Counted from the first letter of the stretch, positions 1 through 11,975 are shown. The stretch: DNA of 64,000 bases from Uloborus plumipes (GCA_038373865.1 JAXGGA010005149.1:1-64000); one strand, 5' to 3'. The notes: generated by a model from the letters alone, not told the origin. A program made the numbers and translations.

Positions 1-1042
1 AATTTTTTAAACTATACCAGTATTTACTTTCATCCCCTAATAAAAGCGAACAAATCATTGTCGTTTCTATGACTCCACTTGAAATGCAAGCGTACTCGCA
101 AGTACCATGTCATTAACAGAGCATCGCCATAACTTCACGCTCATTTTTCGTGTGAATCAATTCATGTCATCGAGACGGGCTCATCAGTTCGTGGCTGAAA
201 CAATGCAGAATTTAATACCATGTTAATAAGCCCACAAGGTCCCTCGCTGTCTTTGAAAACTTGGGAAAGCAAGTCTAATTGTATTAGTTTTCGTCAATTT
301 GTTAAAGCCGAAAGCCGATGACATTTTGTGTTTTGAAAAATTTTAATATCCCCGTTAAGTGCCATTGATGTGATTAAGGTGGGGAAATGAATGTTTATCC
401 AAGAACTTTTCAATTTTTCATTGCTGATTTATTCAATGTGCCTTTCACGATTAAATCTTCTCTGACAATCAAGAGAAATATAGCATTTTATCATATTTTT
501 ATTACTTGGCAGTTCGGGTTATTGAACTAGAGACAGCTATATTCTCGTAATTAATTTTCGCTGTATCACAATCCAGATGCTTAATGTTTATGTGGTTGCT
601 TTCTTGCGGAGTTACTCAAATCTTTCATCGTGTAGAGAATGATTATTTTCGACGTTACTGTTGAATTTTGAATTAAAAAATAATAATAACCCTCATTATC
701 TAAGGATTTTCAATAATGCGGCACAAACTTAGATTGTAATTATGACGCAATACAGATAGCATTTGTTTATTTGTTGTTCTGTGAGATTTCACACATGTTT
801 CATCATGTAAAATTGACTGTTTTCTAGGCACACCTACAGCATATTTTGTATTGAAACGAAATTAAATTTCCACTAAAAAAATTGATAAAATACTGCAGTT
901 ATGTTTAAGTTAGCTTATATTTGAATGTTATCAGTTACAAAGAGTAATACTTATAGGAAAATGGTTTATCAAAAGTTAATGATTGAATTTCATTTTTAAA
1001 GTTTTCCCTCTGGAAATTTTTCTTATAGAAAAAAAAGCACTA
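1..1042. other. AT-rich spacer, no gene seen
   Basis: Unique-looking AT-rich sequence with stops in all frames. I see no repeat, RNA gene or splice-bounded open stretch here. Confidence 0.6.
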
Positions 1043-1422
1043 CACTGTTAAAAATTCAGGAAACTTTTGTGGTAAATATCACTGTAAAATGTTACATTTA
1101 CAGTACAGAAAATATTTACAGTAAATTGTACCAGAAAAAAGAAACGATTACAGCGTCAGTTGATAAACCACGTGACTTACTGCGCAAAGCACCTAATACT
1201 CAATTTCTGTTCGCCATGTGTAGTCTATTCGGTACAGTGGATAGGGAAGCGAAGTGCGATTACCGCATCTCGGGTTCGATCCTATCTCGCTCGCATCTTA
1301 CATTTTTTAACTTTTCTCTACCGTAAAATTTTACAGTAAAATTGGATTTTACGGTGAAAGTTACTGGCAACATGGATGCCAGTAACTTTTACCGTAAAAT
1401 TTCAGGAAAATTTTTAACAGTG
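1043..1422. mobile_element. CACTA-like non-autonomous element with an internal tRNA-like promoter
   Basis: The ends are inverted repeats: CACTGTTAAAAATT on the left and AATTTTTAACAGTG on the right, each followed inward by a TTCAGGAAA-like stretch. The flanks are TA on both sides, fitting the 2-bp target duplication of some animal CACTA (EnSpm) elements. Inside are several ACTGTAAAAT/TTTACAGT motifs as subterminal repeats. Around 1230-1290 there is a tRNA-like block with an A-box-like stretch (CGGTACAGTGG) and a good B box (GGTTCGATCC, 1273-1282). No transposase is encoded, so it would depend on one elsewhere. The superfamily rests on the CACTG start and 2-bp duplication only. Confidence 0.6.
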
Positions 1423-3518
1423 TAGCAGAAAAAATATGTGGTCTAAAAACTTCTAATAGCTGATGTATACATTTTTGAAGGGATTTTTTGGGGGGGAACC
1501 TTGGGCATTTTTTGAGATGCCGAAAGACAACACTATTACTTTTACCGACAACAGAATTGCAGCGCATTCGCCCTTTTGAAGTGCAAACTTCTTTTGGCGT
1601 GTTAGGCACCTTTACGCGAGCTCGCAGTTGGCCTATAGGTTAATACGCTCTCTTGCAGACTCGGAGATTGCCTCAGTTTGAAATATTTATCTTTTACTTT
1701 TCAAAGTCAAAAGAAAATAATTTAATTTTTCTTTTTTGATTTAGCTAGCTAAGGATTATACAGTTAACTTACTAATGTGAGGTGTTAATAATTGTATACC
1801 GAATATTGTTTGACTCAGAAAAATTGTTATGCAGTACTTTTAAGTTTAAATCTGTAAATCTATCATTGTTGATATTGTAATAGAACTACTGCTCATCAAC
1901 AGGTAAGAAAACAGTTATTTACATAAATTAATAAATTTACATACATTATTTCCAATTACAAATGTAAAAGAGGTTGACACGCCGATAAAAATGTATATTA
2001 AATGATTTTCCAATGACTTTAAGTGAGGATTTTAACAACTTTGCACACGATAGAAATCCATCATTAATTAAATTTTTCATTAGATAATTTGATTTAACGA
2101 TGTACAATGATCGCAATTTTAGCATAACGAGGTATAAAAGTAAGATAGATGAAGTCTTTACAAGACATTTGTATAGATTTGAATCAAAATTGCTTGCTTC
2201 ATCTTTCAGTTACCATAAACCTATAGTATCAAATTGTAATGTACTAATAATAATCATGTTGATAGAAGAGTTGTTGAAATTGTAGATGAAAACTTACACG
2301 TTTTACTTGTATTCATTTAAAAAAATACCAATTTATTAAGTTCCTTGTATTTGCAAATTTACGTTTCAAGCAAAAGTTAGCAATTTTGTGTGTAAAATAA
2401 TATGTATTTTTTATATACAACAGCGCATTACATTAAAATTGTCATATAATTTTGCAATAATGGTTTATACTAATGAATGAAATAATTAAAAAAAAACATT
2501 TCGTTTAAAAGTATTGCCTGCGCAATAAAATATTTAATGACCTTTAAAAAAATAGATAAGTAGTTGTTAAAGTTTTCCTTTCTTTCGGCACTCCGGGAGT
2601 GCCCATGCATTTCTTTTTTCTTTTGAGCCATAGTTAGTTCAAGTTAGTATCATTTTTAAAGATTTTTTTTTAAAAAGGACCCTTTTTGCTTTTTTTTCTT
2701 TTAATCTAGAAATAAAGTTATTACTTACAAGTTAATGAAAACCTGATTTTAAATTAAAAATAATGATTGTTTTATTTCTTTTTTTAAATCTTTATTTTCT
2801 GCTCACTTCGCATACAAAACATAGGCAAAGTGATAAAACTGTAACTTTGATTATTGCATAAAATAACAGAATAAATTAACAATACACAAATGAAAATTTA
2901 GTGTTAGCAAGCATATTACGTTTTTTTTTTTTTTTTTTTTTAATATTACTATGTTTTTTCTCTCGCACTTTTTAATTCTAGAACCAGTGAATTGGGAGTA
3001 TTACAATATGTTAAAAGTAAAATTTTAAAACATTGGACAATGACCGACAGATTTCTCTTCAAACTAATGATATGCTCCCAATATTGGAGAAAGGGAAATG
3101 TTGAATTGGGAATCTTGTTCACAACTCCACATTTCCCTTTCTCTAGAGTCAGAAATATTTATGTGGGAATCAAATTGCTAGCTTCGCTTTAACACATTAT
3201 CTGTACAGATGTTGTCTTCGACTTACAGTCGCGTTTGAATCAGAGTAACCGGTGTAATGGATCATAGTGGGTGTCTATTTTAATTTTGAACTGCTAAAGG
3301 AAATTTATTTTAAAACAAATGTTTAAGATTTATACATGAGCTAATATTTAGAAAAGTGCAAATTTGAGTCCCAACTGAATTTTCACTAGTATTTCAATAA
3401 CTAGTTAAAAAAATAATTTTCCCCAGAAAGAAGACAAGTTTTGCTTTCATTTCATCTAATAATATCAGAAAAAAAAATTGTTTTTTCTTCAGAAAATATT
3501 TGTTTTATACATCGAAAA
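1423..3518. other. AT-rich spacer with homopolymer runs
   Basis: Non-coding AT-rich sequence. It holds a degenerate tRNA-like stretch near 1625-1680 (listed separately) and a 22-base T run at 2921-2942. The short open stretches at 2100-2285 and 2992-3192 have no protein-like character. Confidence 0.55.
1625..1680 (+). repeat. Degenerate tRNA-like (SINE head) remnant
   Basis: The segment has an A-box-like TGGCCTATAGG stretch and, about 40 bases on, a weak B-box-like CAGTTTGAAAT. The order and spacing fit the head of a tRNA-derived SINE. No intact acceptor stem is present, so it is not a working tRNA gene. It could be chance. Confidence 0.25.
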
Positions 3519-4773
3519 TCAGATCGGTAACGTGTCCCCAGTAGCAAAGCTTAGCATGCAAACAGCTTAAGCGCACTTTCTAACTTCCCAAAAAAAACGC
3601 ACTTGCACAAAAAACGATTCTATTTTTACCCCTTAGTTAATATTTTACTTCATTTTTGTTTTAATCAATTACTGATTTTCTAGGGAATGCGAAATAGGCG
3701 TGTCCCTCAGTTCCGCGTCAGAGTGGTAACAATAACTTCCGATCTATGTTTAGGCTCCCAAAATCATTTCCTGCACCGATACCACGTGATACTGAGTACT
3801 TGGTGTGATGTTTTATCGCATCGTAATTAAAAATTTGCATTTCTGCATCTAAAATTGCAGGTAAGATTTTTTAAAGTAATTTATAAAATGTGTGTCATTT
3901 GAGTCATCAGATCGGTAACACGCTCTAAAATGCGCAGTTTTTATTATTTTAAAAATTATTTTATATATAAGTATAGTCCTTTATTACAAGTGAAAAAACC
4001 ACGTATTTGATTTTGGTTTAGTGCGATCGACTCGGAAATAAAAAAAAAACTTTGTCAGTTTGTCAGATCGGTAACAGTCAGAGCGGTAACATTGAAAAAC
4101 AGCGAATATGTTACAGAACTAACTCACACGTTTCAGAATTATAAAAAGCAAAAATCATAGGTTTTAGCCATATATATTGAATATTTTTGTTCTTAAAAAA
4201 TGAAAAGCAATGAGTTTTAGTACAATTGCTTCATTTGTGGTTTGTATGACCTAACAATAGAAGTTAGTAAAATAAGAAAAATTGACACTGCAGAAATTAA
4301 GTTAATTAATTATTATTATTGTATTTATTTTATTTTTTGGTGCTTCAATTTCTCATAACTTCGCTAAATAACTAGATAATAACTAGCATGCTAAATTTGA
4401 ATTTCTGATCAAGAAATTAAATTTCCTGCAACTAATTAAAGAAAAGCAAGCAGCAGAGTTGTGTGTTGAAAAAGTTGAAGTTGTGTGTTGTTTCAAAACA
4501 AAACAAATGTTTTATTAGCTTGGATTTGGTAATCTCATAATTCATTTTATCTAAAAACCTTATCGCTCATTTTTATTTCCAAGAAATGCTTTTTTATAAT
4601 GAAATTTGATTTTTTAGCCTAATATATATATTTTAATATAACTATCTTAATTCTATGTTAAAAATGCAAGGAAATGATATCATATTTAGAGGTGTTAACG
4701 AAGACTGAAAGCATAAACTCAAATATGTAACTCATATTAACATCAGATCTGTAACATTTATCAGATCTATAAC
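3519..4773 (+). repeat. Cluster of 13-mer TCAGATCGGTAAC, seven copies
   Basis: The motif occurs at 3519-3531, 3718-3730, 3907-3919, 4063-4075, 4078-4090, 4743-4755 and 4761-4773, all on the same strand. Variation is confined mainly to positions 6-9 (ATCG, GTGG or GCGG, ATCT or TA). A looser form lies near 3238-3250. Spacing is irregular, so this is neither a satellite nor a CRISPR array. The most likely reading is a non-autonomous transposon with iterated transposase-binding sites, but I could not fix its termini. Confidence 0.5.
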
Positions 4774-5883
4774 GGCTTAAAAGTGAGTAATCTAAGGAGG
4801 GGGTAAATAACTTCCTTGACCTCTCCCTTTTATTTTCTTGCATTTAGACCCAATTTAGACTTAAAATCCAATATTAGTTTTTTTCTGCAAAAATTTTTTT
4901 TTTTTCAGAAAACTCCAACTTCAAATTGGCACTTTTCTAAATATTGGCTCGCATACCAAAAAGGTATGCATTTCTTAAAAATCCGTATTTCATCAAAGTT
5001 TTTCTCATTAGTGTACATTAGTGGACTTAACTGCGGACACTTTTCAATATTTTAACACTTAAAATTGTATAACGAATTATTAAATTTATGTATTTTACTT
5101 AAATCATTTAATTATAGCTTCTCTACAATGCAGGTATTCATTTAATTTGAATATTACATTTATTTTTTATAATAGTCACATTATATTCACAATTATTACA
5201 ATAACATAGTTTCACAATATTAAATCAATTATTAAGTCAATATGTTGTACAAAAACCATGTTTGTTTATCATATTTCGTTCTTAAAGCAAACAATCTAAA
5301 TAAATCAAAATCGATTTGAAAACAATTTTTGTTTACAGTTTACATCAAAAAACAAAATAAAGTAAAATAAGGGTCACATGAAATGAATACATACAGATTA
5401 CAGAAGTTATAAATAAATGATTTAAGTGAAATAAATAAATCTAATAAATTATTATACAATATTAAAAGATAAAATCTTTAGAAACTTGAAAGGAGTCCCG
5501 AATGAATTCCACAAGTTTAATATTAACTCAAGTGATGTAGGTGAGCTAATACATTAAAAGGGGTATTTACGTATGCTTTATGTTACATGCTACGAATATG
5601 TTTGTAGCCAGAGACACGGTAACTTTTTTTTTTTTTTTTTCTGAGTCTAACCCCGAAACTCTTTGTTTTTATCGCGTGCATCCAGTCTTAATAAGAGAGC
5701 TTATGTTCACTTAAGGCCTTTTAGGATAAAAGTCTCGCCATAATGGGGGAGGGGGAAATATAACTTTCTGAGTGGTGCTAGTTTCTGTTGTGGAGTTGAA
5801 AATCTTTATATTCGCAGAAGTACAAAACGTGCACAAATTAAAGTATTTGTTGTGGAAAAAAAAAAACATTTTATGACAGATGA
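4774..5883. other. AT-rich spacer, no gene seen
   Basis: Non-coding AT-rich sequence with a T run near 5624-5640. I see no repeat family or protein-like open frame. Confidence 0.6.
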
Positions 5884-5965
5884 GACTGCAAAAAATAAAA
5901 TGTTGTTTTTACAGTATAATACACCTAATTTTTCAGTTTTTTACTTTTACAGTATTATACTGAAC
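5884..5965. mobile_element. CACTA-like element fragment (ACTGTAAAA family)
   Basis: The stretch starts ACTGCAAAAAATAAAATG, runs into TTGTTTTTACAGTATAATAC and ends with a TACAGTATTATACTG motif. The same words occur at the ends of the copies at 21,420-22,079, 23,440-23,600 and 55,080-55,439. It is a short or heavily deleted copy. Confidence 0.45.
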
Positions 5966-6688
5966 TTTCTTTCTTTCTTTTTTTTTCTTTTCAGTGAAGA
6001 ATTTATAAACAGAATTATGTTCAAGTCTTAAATGATTTTTCTTGAACGAATTTTATATATCGGTGCTAAGTTTTAGGCGTAGGTTATCTATCAAAGTGAA
6101 TGAAAAATTTTTTTAGTGTTGCAAATATTGTGAAATACCTGTCGGTAAACTATACTTTCTAAAAGAAAATATAAATGGTAGGTCAGCCATTCTCCGAATT
6201 CATTATAGGTCAATGACTAATGTAATGGTTTTTAAACTATAAGATGTATCTTCATTGTACTGGTGGACAAATATCAGTAAATATTTTTCAAAAGGACAGG
6301 ATTAAAATTTACTCTTTTGAGATAGGTATAAAATGTTAAATTTCTACATCGCTTCTTAATGATGAAATTTTTACGAATGTGACAAGCTAGAATTTGTAAT
6401 ACATCTTTATGACAGTAAACGCTAAATGTGGAAAGGTGGCATAAATTACATCAAGGTGACGTTTTGACAGTTTGAAATTAATTTTCCTATGTTTTTTTTT
6501 TTTCGTTTTTCTGGAAAACGTTCTTTTTATTTTCTTTTATAAAGCTCTAAGATTATTATTTATTTTGTTTTCTCGGGAATTTTGACCGTCATATGAACAT
6601 GCCTTTGTGTTGAGGTGCTACATTTAAGCAATGCTGCAGATTAATAAATACAAAATCCTAAAATAAGCTTTTCTTTATAATCTCACTT
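5966..6688. other. AT-rich spacer, no gene seen
   Basis: Non-coding AT-rich sequence without recognisable repeats or exons. Confidence 0.6.
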
Positions 6689-6872
6689 CACTGTAAGAAA
6701 AATGTGTAACCTTACCGAAAAAATACGGTGGCAGCAGTTCTACCTCAACTGCTACGAAGTAACTTAACCGATATATCTGGTGTAAAGTTGCACAATACTT
6801 GTGAGAGGTTACACCATGGTAATGTAGCTATAGTGTAACGTTTCACCAATTTTTGTTTAAGGTTACACCAGA
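6689..6872. mobile_element. Possible CACTA-like element end with iterated GGTTACACC motif
   Basis: It begins CACTGTAAGAAAAATG, a start shared in style with the other CACTG elements here. Within about 180 bp the word GTGTAAC or its complement GTTACAC recurs at roughly 6703, 6809, 6835 and 6865, with GGTGTAAAGTT near 6780. Two further relatives lie near 7180-7210. The right terminus is not clear and it may be truncated. Confidence 0.3.
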
Positions 6873-7469
6873 ATTTTCTTTTAAAATGAATATTAAGAAA
6901 AAAAAGCATTCATCACACTGGAAGATTTTATTCAATTATTCGTTTATTAAATGTTTGCCTAGGTCATGCTTTCTCACTACCTATCAACTTGGAAAAATTT
7001 GTCAGGTATTTTAATTACAAAGGATATGATCGCCTCTCAAATTTACTGCGTACAGACAGCTCTCAAAGCAAGCGCGTTTTACCACTTGGCCTGTTTAGGC
7101 ATTTCTTGGCTGCGTTCATAAGACTTTAAGAGATCTGAGCCGATTTTTGTCATAATGCTTTGAATGCTCCAGAAGTCGTGTAACGTTGCACTCATTAACA
7201 GTGGTAACCTTGCAAAAATGTCTCACAGTTTTTAGTACTTCAGGTTACTAATTCGAAAGACTCGGGGCCTGTTATATGAACGTTGACCGTAGAAACAATG
7301 CTAGAGTTAAGACCTTTTTTCTCTGTCCTGATTAATTTAAAGTTCTCGAAAGACGTTGTTTTTGCACTCACCGATTCAATTGGACTCCTCTATGCATATT
7401 TGTTGTTGTTGTAACTTAAATATTTCGCATACCAGAGCCCGAAGAGACAAATCTACTTGATTTAAGGCA
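6873..7469. other. Spacer of mixed composition
   Basis: Non-coding sequence with slightly higher GC than its surroundings. It contains the outlying GTGTAACGTTGC motif near 7180-7210. No exon was recognised. Confidence 0.5.
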
Positions 7470-7693
7470 GAGTCGGATCAGCTTCCGTTTTTGCGAGCAC
7501 CATTGAGGTGGAAATCCGATTTATCTCAACAAACCCGCCATAGGACCCGTTTATAAGGCAGATAGTCATTTACAAAGCACAGAGATAGGACAACTTGAGA
7601 GAGAGAAAGTACGTCCACGCCAGAGTTGGTATTTGAACCTGGGACCTTCCTGTCCCGATCAGACTTCTTTGACCACAAGACAAGATGGCCGGC
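7470..7693 (-). mobile_element. tRNA-derived SINE, minus strand
   Basis: Read on the minus strand, the head starts near 7693 with GCCGGCCATCTTGTC and carries a B-box-like GGTTCAAATACC about 60 bases in, with an A-box-like stretch before it. The body that follows (CACGCC...TACTTTC...CTCTGTG) is shared in layout with the copy at 9,040-9,196. The 3' limit is approximate. It is transcribed, if at all, from its own RNA polymerase III promoter. Confidence 0.45.
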
Positions 7694-7821
7694 AAAACGA
7701 TCATTGCATACATTACAGTTCTTAAATGTCCTAACTTAGATCACATGCTAAGAAATGCCACACGTCCCTTTATCTTTCCTTTAAACCGCAATAATTGATA
7801 AACATCAGTATCAGAAAAAAA

Positions 7822-8141
7822 ATACCGTAAATTATGCTAGACTAATAATACTCTATAAACTGTAAAACTAGCAATGTCACAGTTTCTTACTGTAAAGTTA
7901 GCAATTTTACAGTTTATTGCCATAAAATATAGCTGTATTATACTGAATAAACAGCAGTATAATACTGTCAGCAGATGCTCCAGTTTAAAACTGTAAAATG
8001 CACGGTAATAAACTTTAAAACTAGCAATTTTACAGTTTAGTACTGTAAAAGTAGCAATTTTAAAGTTTATTTCTGTAAAGTTAGCAATTTTTTACAGTTT
8101 ATTACTTTGCAGTTTTTACTATTTTTATTACTTTTGTACAG
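7822..8141. mobile_element. CACTA-like element, internally repeated ACTGTAAAACTAGC copy
   Basis: The stretch is built from repeats of CTGTAAAA(C/G)TAGCAATTT and its complement TTTACAGTTTATTACTG, giving many overlapping small inverted repeats. The same units make up the copies at 21,420-22,079 and 55,080-55,439. The ends are degraded and no target duplication is visible. Confidence 0.5.
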
Positions 8142-9039
8142 CATTCAATAATATTACATGATGATGGCTATCTTCAAATTCGTTTACAAATTCAGTCTTA
8201 CTTGCGTTCATCTGTCGGATCAAATATTGTTAATTTTTAAGAAATCTTAGTACAATAATTTTACAAGCTTACCAATCCAAGCAGCTCTCGAAAATAGATT
8301 GTAATCTAGAGTCCAGTAAATTCATTTCGCGTTCTGAAAATGTGTATTACTTTATTGAAACCATGATGCCCTATCTCGTAATTCTATCGCTCTTTATATA
8401 TTCCGCAATAGATAAATATGCGATAACACTGATGTCGCATGACTCCGAGTTTAATCACTCATAAATTTCTCAACGTCATCACACGAGCAATTTTATAACC
8501 TATCAGGTAAATTTTATTCACATGTCATAAAACTACTCAGAATTATTTGAGTCAAATGAAATTAGATGAACTATTCAGCTTAAATAAAATTAGAATTTTT
8601 AATATAACAATGATAATGTTTATCAAGATTACTGCAAGGAATATCAGATGATTCATACGGGTATTTTGTGCATCGAGTAAATTTATAAATTAGTAGCTTA
8701 GTTAGAATTAAAAGTTTTCAATAAATGGCACATACTTTTCTTAAAAGGATGTATAGTTAAATAATTTAAGCTAGGTACGCCAAATAAGGCCAACCTAGGA
8801 TTCATAGCCTAGTATATTGCTCATTTAATGATTAAATTGACTCCAAGTTTTTAGCAATCGTAGAACGATTCATGGAAAAATTTAAAACAATGATTCCGTG
8901 TGAAAAATTTAGTTTAAGATATGTTTGCCAGCAGTGCGGCAAAAGATGGACAATCAGTCGCATTGGGAACACGGGCCCCCAATAAGGTCAACATTTAGTT
9001 TTTTTGTTTAAAAGTTAAACAGCTTCACATACATAGAGG
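8142..9039. other. AT-rich spacer with two CCAATAAGGNCAAC motifs
   Basis: Mostly AT-rich and non-coding. A word close to GCCAAATAAGGCCAACC near 8779 recurs as GCCCCCAATAAGGTCAAC near 8976, which may mark another non-autonomous element. No boundaries could be set. Confidence 0.4.
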
Positions 9040-9196
9040 ACTGCTTGCCTATCTATTAGATAGTACAAGACAGATGCATAGTGTAGGACAGAATTTGCAG
9101 CACAGAGAGGGAAGTTACCACCAGGGCGGAGGCGGGAATCAAACCCGGCACCTAGGATTACGAGAATAACGCGCAACCACACTGCAGCACTAAGGT
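9040..9196 (-). mobile_element. tRNA-derived SINE, minus strand
   Basis: On the minus strand the sequence reads CCTTAGTGCTGCAGTGTGG..., then a B-box-like GGTTTGATTCCCGC. This is followed by CTCCGCCCTGGTGGTAAC and CTCTCTGTGCTGC, the same order as in the copy at 7,470-7,693. The 3' limit is approximate. Confidence 0.45.
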
Positions 9197-9846
9197 GTTG
9201 TTTGTTGACAACACTTTTTCATCAGTTAGGCTCTTTTTTTGACGATACAATTATGATCTAGAAATTTGTTGCTATCCATCATAGAAAAAGGAGAGTAGTC
9301 TTATTGATCCACAAAGCCTTACTCGGTACACCCATGTGAGAAAAAAAAAAAAACAACTAAAAAGGTAATGACACAAAATTAAGATTTAAAACTAATTTCA
9401 GATAACACACATGTTAGTAAAACAATTGAAATGTAAAGAAAAATCAATTAATTTTTATGAGCATCTATTTACTTAGCTTTTCGGCAAACACGAGAAGCTG
9501 CTTTAAAGAATTATTCTTTGTGAAAAGCTTCCCTGGGGGAAAATAGTAAACTACAGTATGTTGTTAACAGTAAGAAAAACAAAATCAATCGCTAGTTTTG
9601 AGATTTTTTTCAGTCTCAATATTTATACTCACAGTGTTTTCTATAAAAGTTGAGCGCTACAAAAAAAAAAAAAAAAAAAAGAAAGAATTTCTAAAATAGA
9701 AAAACAAATCATTTTATCATAAACATTCATATATTTTTTTTTTCATCCTTGATCTTCGGTTTGTGATGTGACAGTAATTTAATATGAAATATTGAAATGT
9801 AAACTTTTTAATCTTTCGAACTGGAAAAAAACAGTTCTCTTATTCG
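9197..9846. other. AT-rich spacer with a 20-base A run
   Basis: Non-coding; a poly(A) run lies at 9661-9680. No exon or repeat family was recognised. Confidence 0.6.
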
Positions 9847-10404
9847 CAGTAGGGGAAAGTACCCCAAAACGGGAAAACTTATCTATTCTTCGCTTTATTT
9901 CTTATTGTGTACAAGGTACATTCCGATGTTCGACGTCATTTAAAAGTATACACCTTTTCAACTGCTAAAAATACCTTTGTCACATTTGTTCAATATTATT
10001 TATGTGAAAAATACTGGTTTCACAAAGTCTTATAAGATTCCGCTTTACACCACCAAGGGTTGGTAAAACGGGATAGCGATTTCTATGTTATTACGTTTTT
10101 GCTGATTTTACTTTTGATTTAGTTTTTGGAGCAAAAATAGGCTACGTAATTGTAAACTTGATGACTTTTATAACACAGAACTCAGTTAAGTCGAAAAAAA
10201 TAGTGAAAATCTCAATTGAAAACTTTGAAAAAATATGTCCTTGCAAAATACGTGGCTAGCGTTGAGATATCAACTGAGAATGCAGTCATGGAGGTCGAGA
10301 ACCGGTTTAGCCTGTCTCTCGCGAGGTAGTATCACCAGTCAAGCTCCGAGGCTCACTATCCCGTCTTGCCCGCCTATCCCGTTTTGGGCGATTTTCCCCT
10401 ACTG
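9847..10404. mobile_element. Non-autonomous TIR transposon (CAGTAGGGGAAA type)
   Basis: The left end reads CAGTAGGGGAAAGTACCCCA followed by AAACGGGA. The right end is its inverse with few mismatches, finishing ATTTTCCCCTACTG. The inner word AAACGGGATA recurs inside at 10065-10075 and, inverted, at 10356-10368 and 10374-10386. The flanks (CTTATTCG left, AACTTATTGC right) share CTTATT but give no clean duplication. No transposase is encoded. The superfamily is not assigned. Confidence 0.6.
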
Positions 10405-11420
10405 AACTTATTGCGAATTGTATATATTATGTTAATGAATACTACATTTGTATTAGATTTAGCTTCGCTTACTAGTTTAATGTAAGGGCAAAAGTAGTTA
10501 AACGTTAAAAAGAAAAATCCTGCATTCGCTCTTTGTTTATGGATTTTATAATCAGAATTCAATATTATTTTTTTATATTTATAACAAATCAGTGCATATA
10601 GGGTGATATATTGCTATATGCTGCAAATGTGTGTGAGTTGCTTTAATTGTAACATAAAAAATATTAAATAGTACTCTTTGTTCAGTGTAAAATTATGGTT
10701 CTATTCTTGTTTTGAGAAATATACAAGCATAAGCTCTCTTTTTCTCTTTTTTTTCATTATTTTTTTAATCTATGCTTTAAAAACCAATTTAATAAATGCA
10801 AGAAAATCAAAAACAGTTATAATGCACCATTATGAAACTTATGAGACTAATTTTTCTCCTTTTTCGTATATAGTTTCTATGTAACAAATGAATAAATATT
10901 AGCATAGGCAACTATGTACTGTAATACGTATTAGCGTAACTTTAAGATTGCCCAGTTTTAACTACAGAATGGTATTGACAACGTGTGTTTTATATAACTT
11001 TATCTTTCTCAAGACAGAGCATTGTTGACCTGTAAGACACGTACAAAACAGTAAATAAAATATCAATGGTGCACAATATTTAGTATTTTTTGTTTGTAAA
11101 TGACGGAACCAATAATGGGTATTTAATCGGAACAAATTTATTCACTGTTTACAGTAAAATGGGAAAAGAACATTACTTACATGAGCACCTGGAATTGTTC
11201 ATAGATTTTATTGTTTTTATAGTAGAAAATTGCGTAACATAGTGCTGAAAATTGAGTTGTATTTCATATGAAAGTATCAATTTCTACTCAAATCGTCTTT
11301 TCTCTGATTTAGAATTATTTTGGTGTTGCTACCCAGGACCCTCTATTTTTTTTTATCAAAAATAAAATTTGGATGTTTTTTTTTTATAATGTTCTGTTTT
11401 TTCTATTTGGTAAGAAGAAG
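10405..11420. other. AT-rich spacer, no gene seen
   Basis: Non-coding AT-rich sequence; the open stretches at 10374-10562 (minus) and 10678-10884 (plus) are low-complexity and unconvincing. Confidence 0.6.
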
Positions 11421-11424
11421 GTAA

Positions 11425-11459
<35 letters not shown>

Positions 11460-11500
11460 TAATAATAATAATAATAATAATAATGATGATGATGATAATG

Positions 11501-11538
<38 letters not shown>

Positions 11539-11607
11539 GATGATGATGATGATGATGATAAGAAGAAGAAGAAGAAGAAGAAAATGGTAATAATAATAAT
11601 AATAATA
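11421..11607. repeat. Compound trinucleotide microsatellite (AAT/ATG/AAG)n
   Basis: Runs of AAT pass into ATG and ATGATA units, then AAG, then AAT again. The change of unit along the tract suggests point mutation within an ancestral AAT run followed by local expansion. Confidence 0.95.
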
Positions 11608-11876
11608 GTAGTTTATCGTTTAAAGTTGTTCTTGGGTCTGGGAAAGTTACCGTAAAAAAAGTATTTCTACAGTATCTTGAAGCATCCTATAAACACAATT
11701 GTTTTATTCTTTCTTACGTACGCTGACGCAAAGTGCTTTCCATATCACTATATTTTAAAGCGAAATAAATACCACTTAAGAAATACAGAATGTCAAATAC
11801 CTAACTCTGCATCGCGCAGTTAAAGGTTGTAAATGTGAAACCATTAATCAAGCCCTTGCTTTGAAATATTTTGCAG

Positions 11877-11975
11877 CAGAATTTTCGAAATATTTCTGAA
11901 GAAGCTACTGCTAATGGGCTCGAGTGTCATAGGGAAACTAGAATTTACGTCAAGAAAGCAGAGTTTGAGAATCAG
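11877..11975 (+). CDS. Candidate internal exon of an unknown gene
   Basis: A 99-base stretch is open in one frame and bounded by an acceptor-like TATTTTGCAG at its left and a donor CAG|GTACTT at its right. It would be a symmetric phase-0 exon of 33 codons, with a polar, charged peptide (QNFRNISEE at the start, KKAEFENQ at the end). I recognise no domain. Nothing nearby gives a partner exon. The frame stays open past the donor to 12,095. It may be chance, since AG and GT signals are common. Confidence 0.22.

Noticed and set aside
3519..4773. CRISPR-like array from the repeated 13-mer
   Set aside because: Spacing is irregular, repeats are too short and the sequence is eukaryotic.
4790..4815. 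Shared GTAAATAACTT words at about 4,803 and 32,613
   Set aside because: Only about 11 bases match, with no extended similarity; chance in AT-rich sequence.
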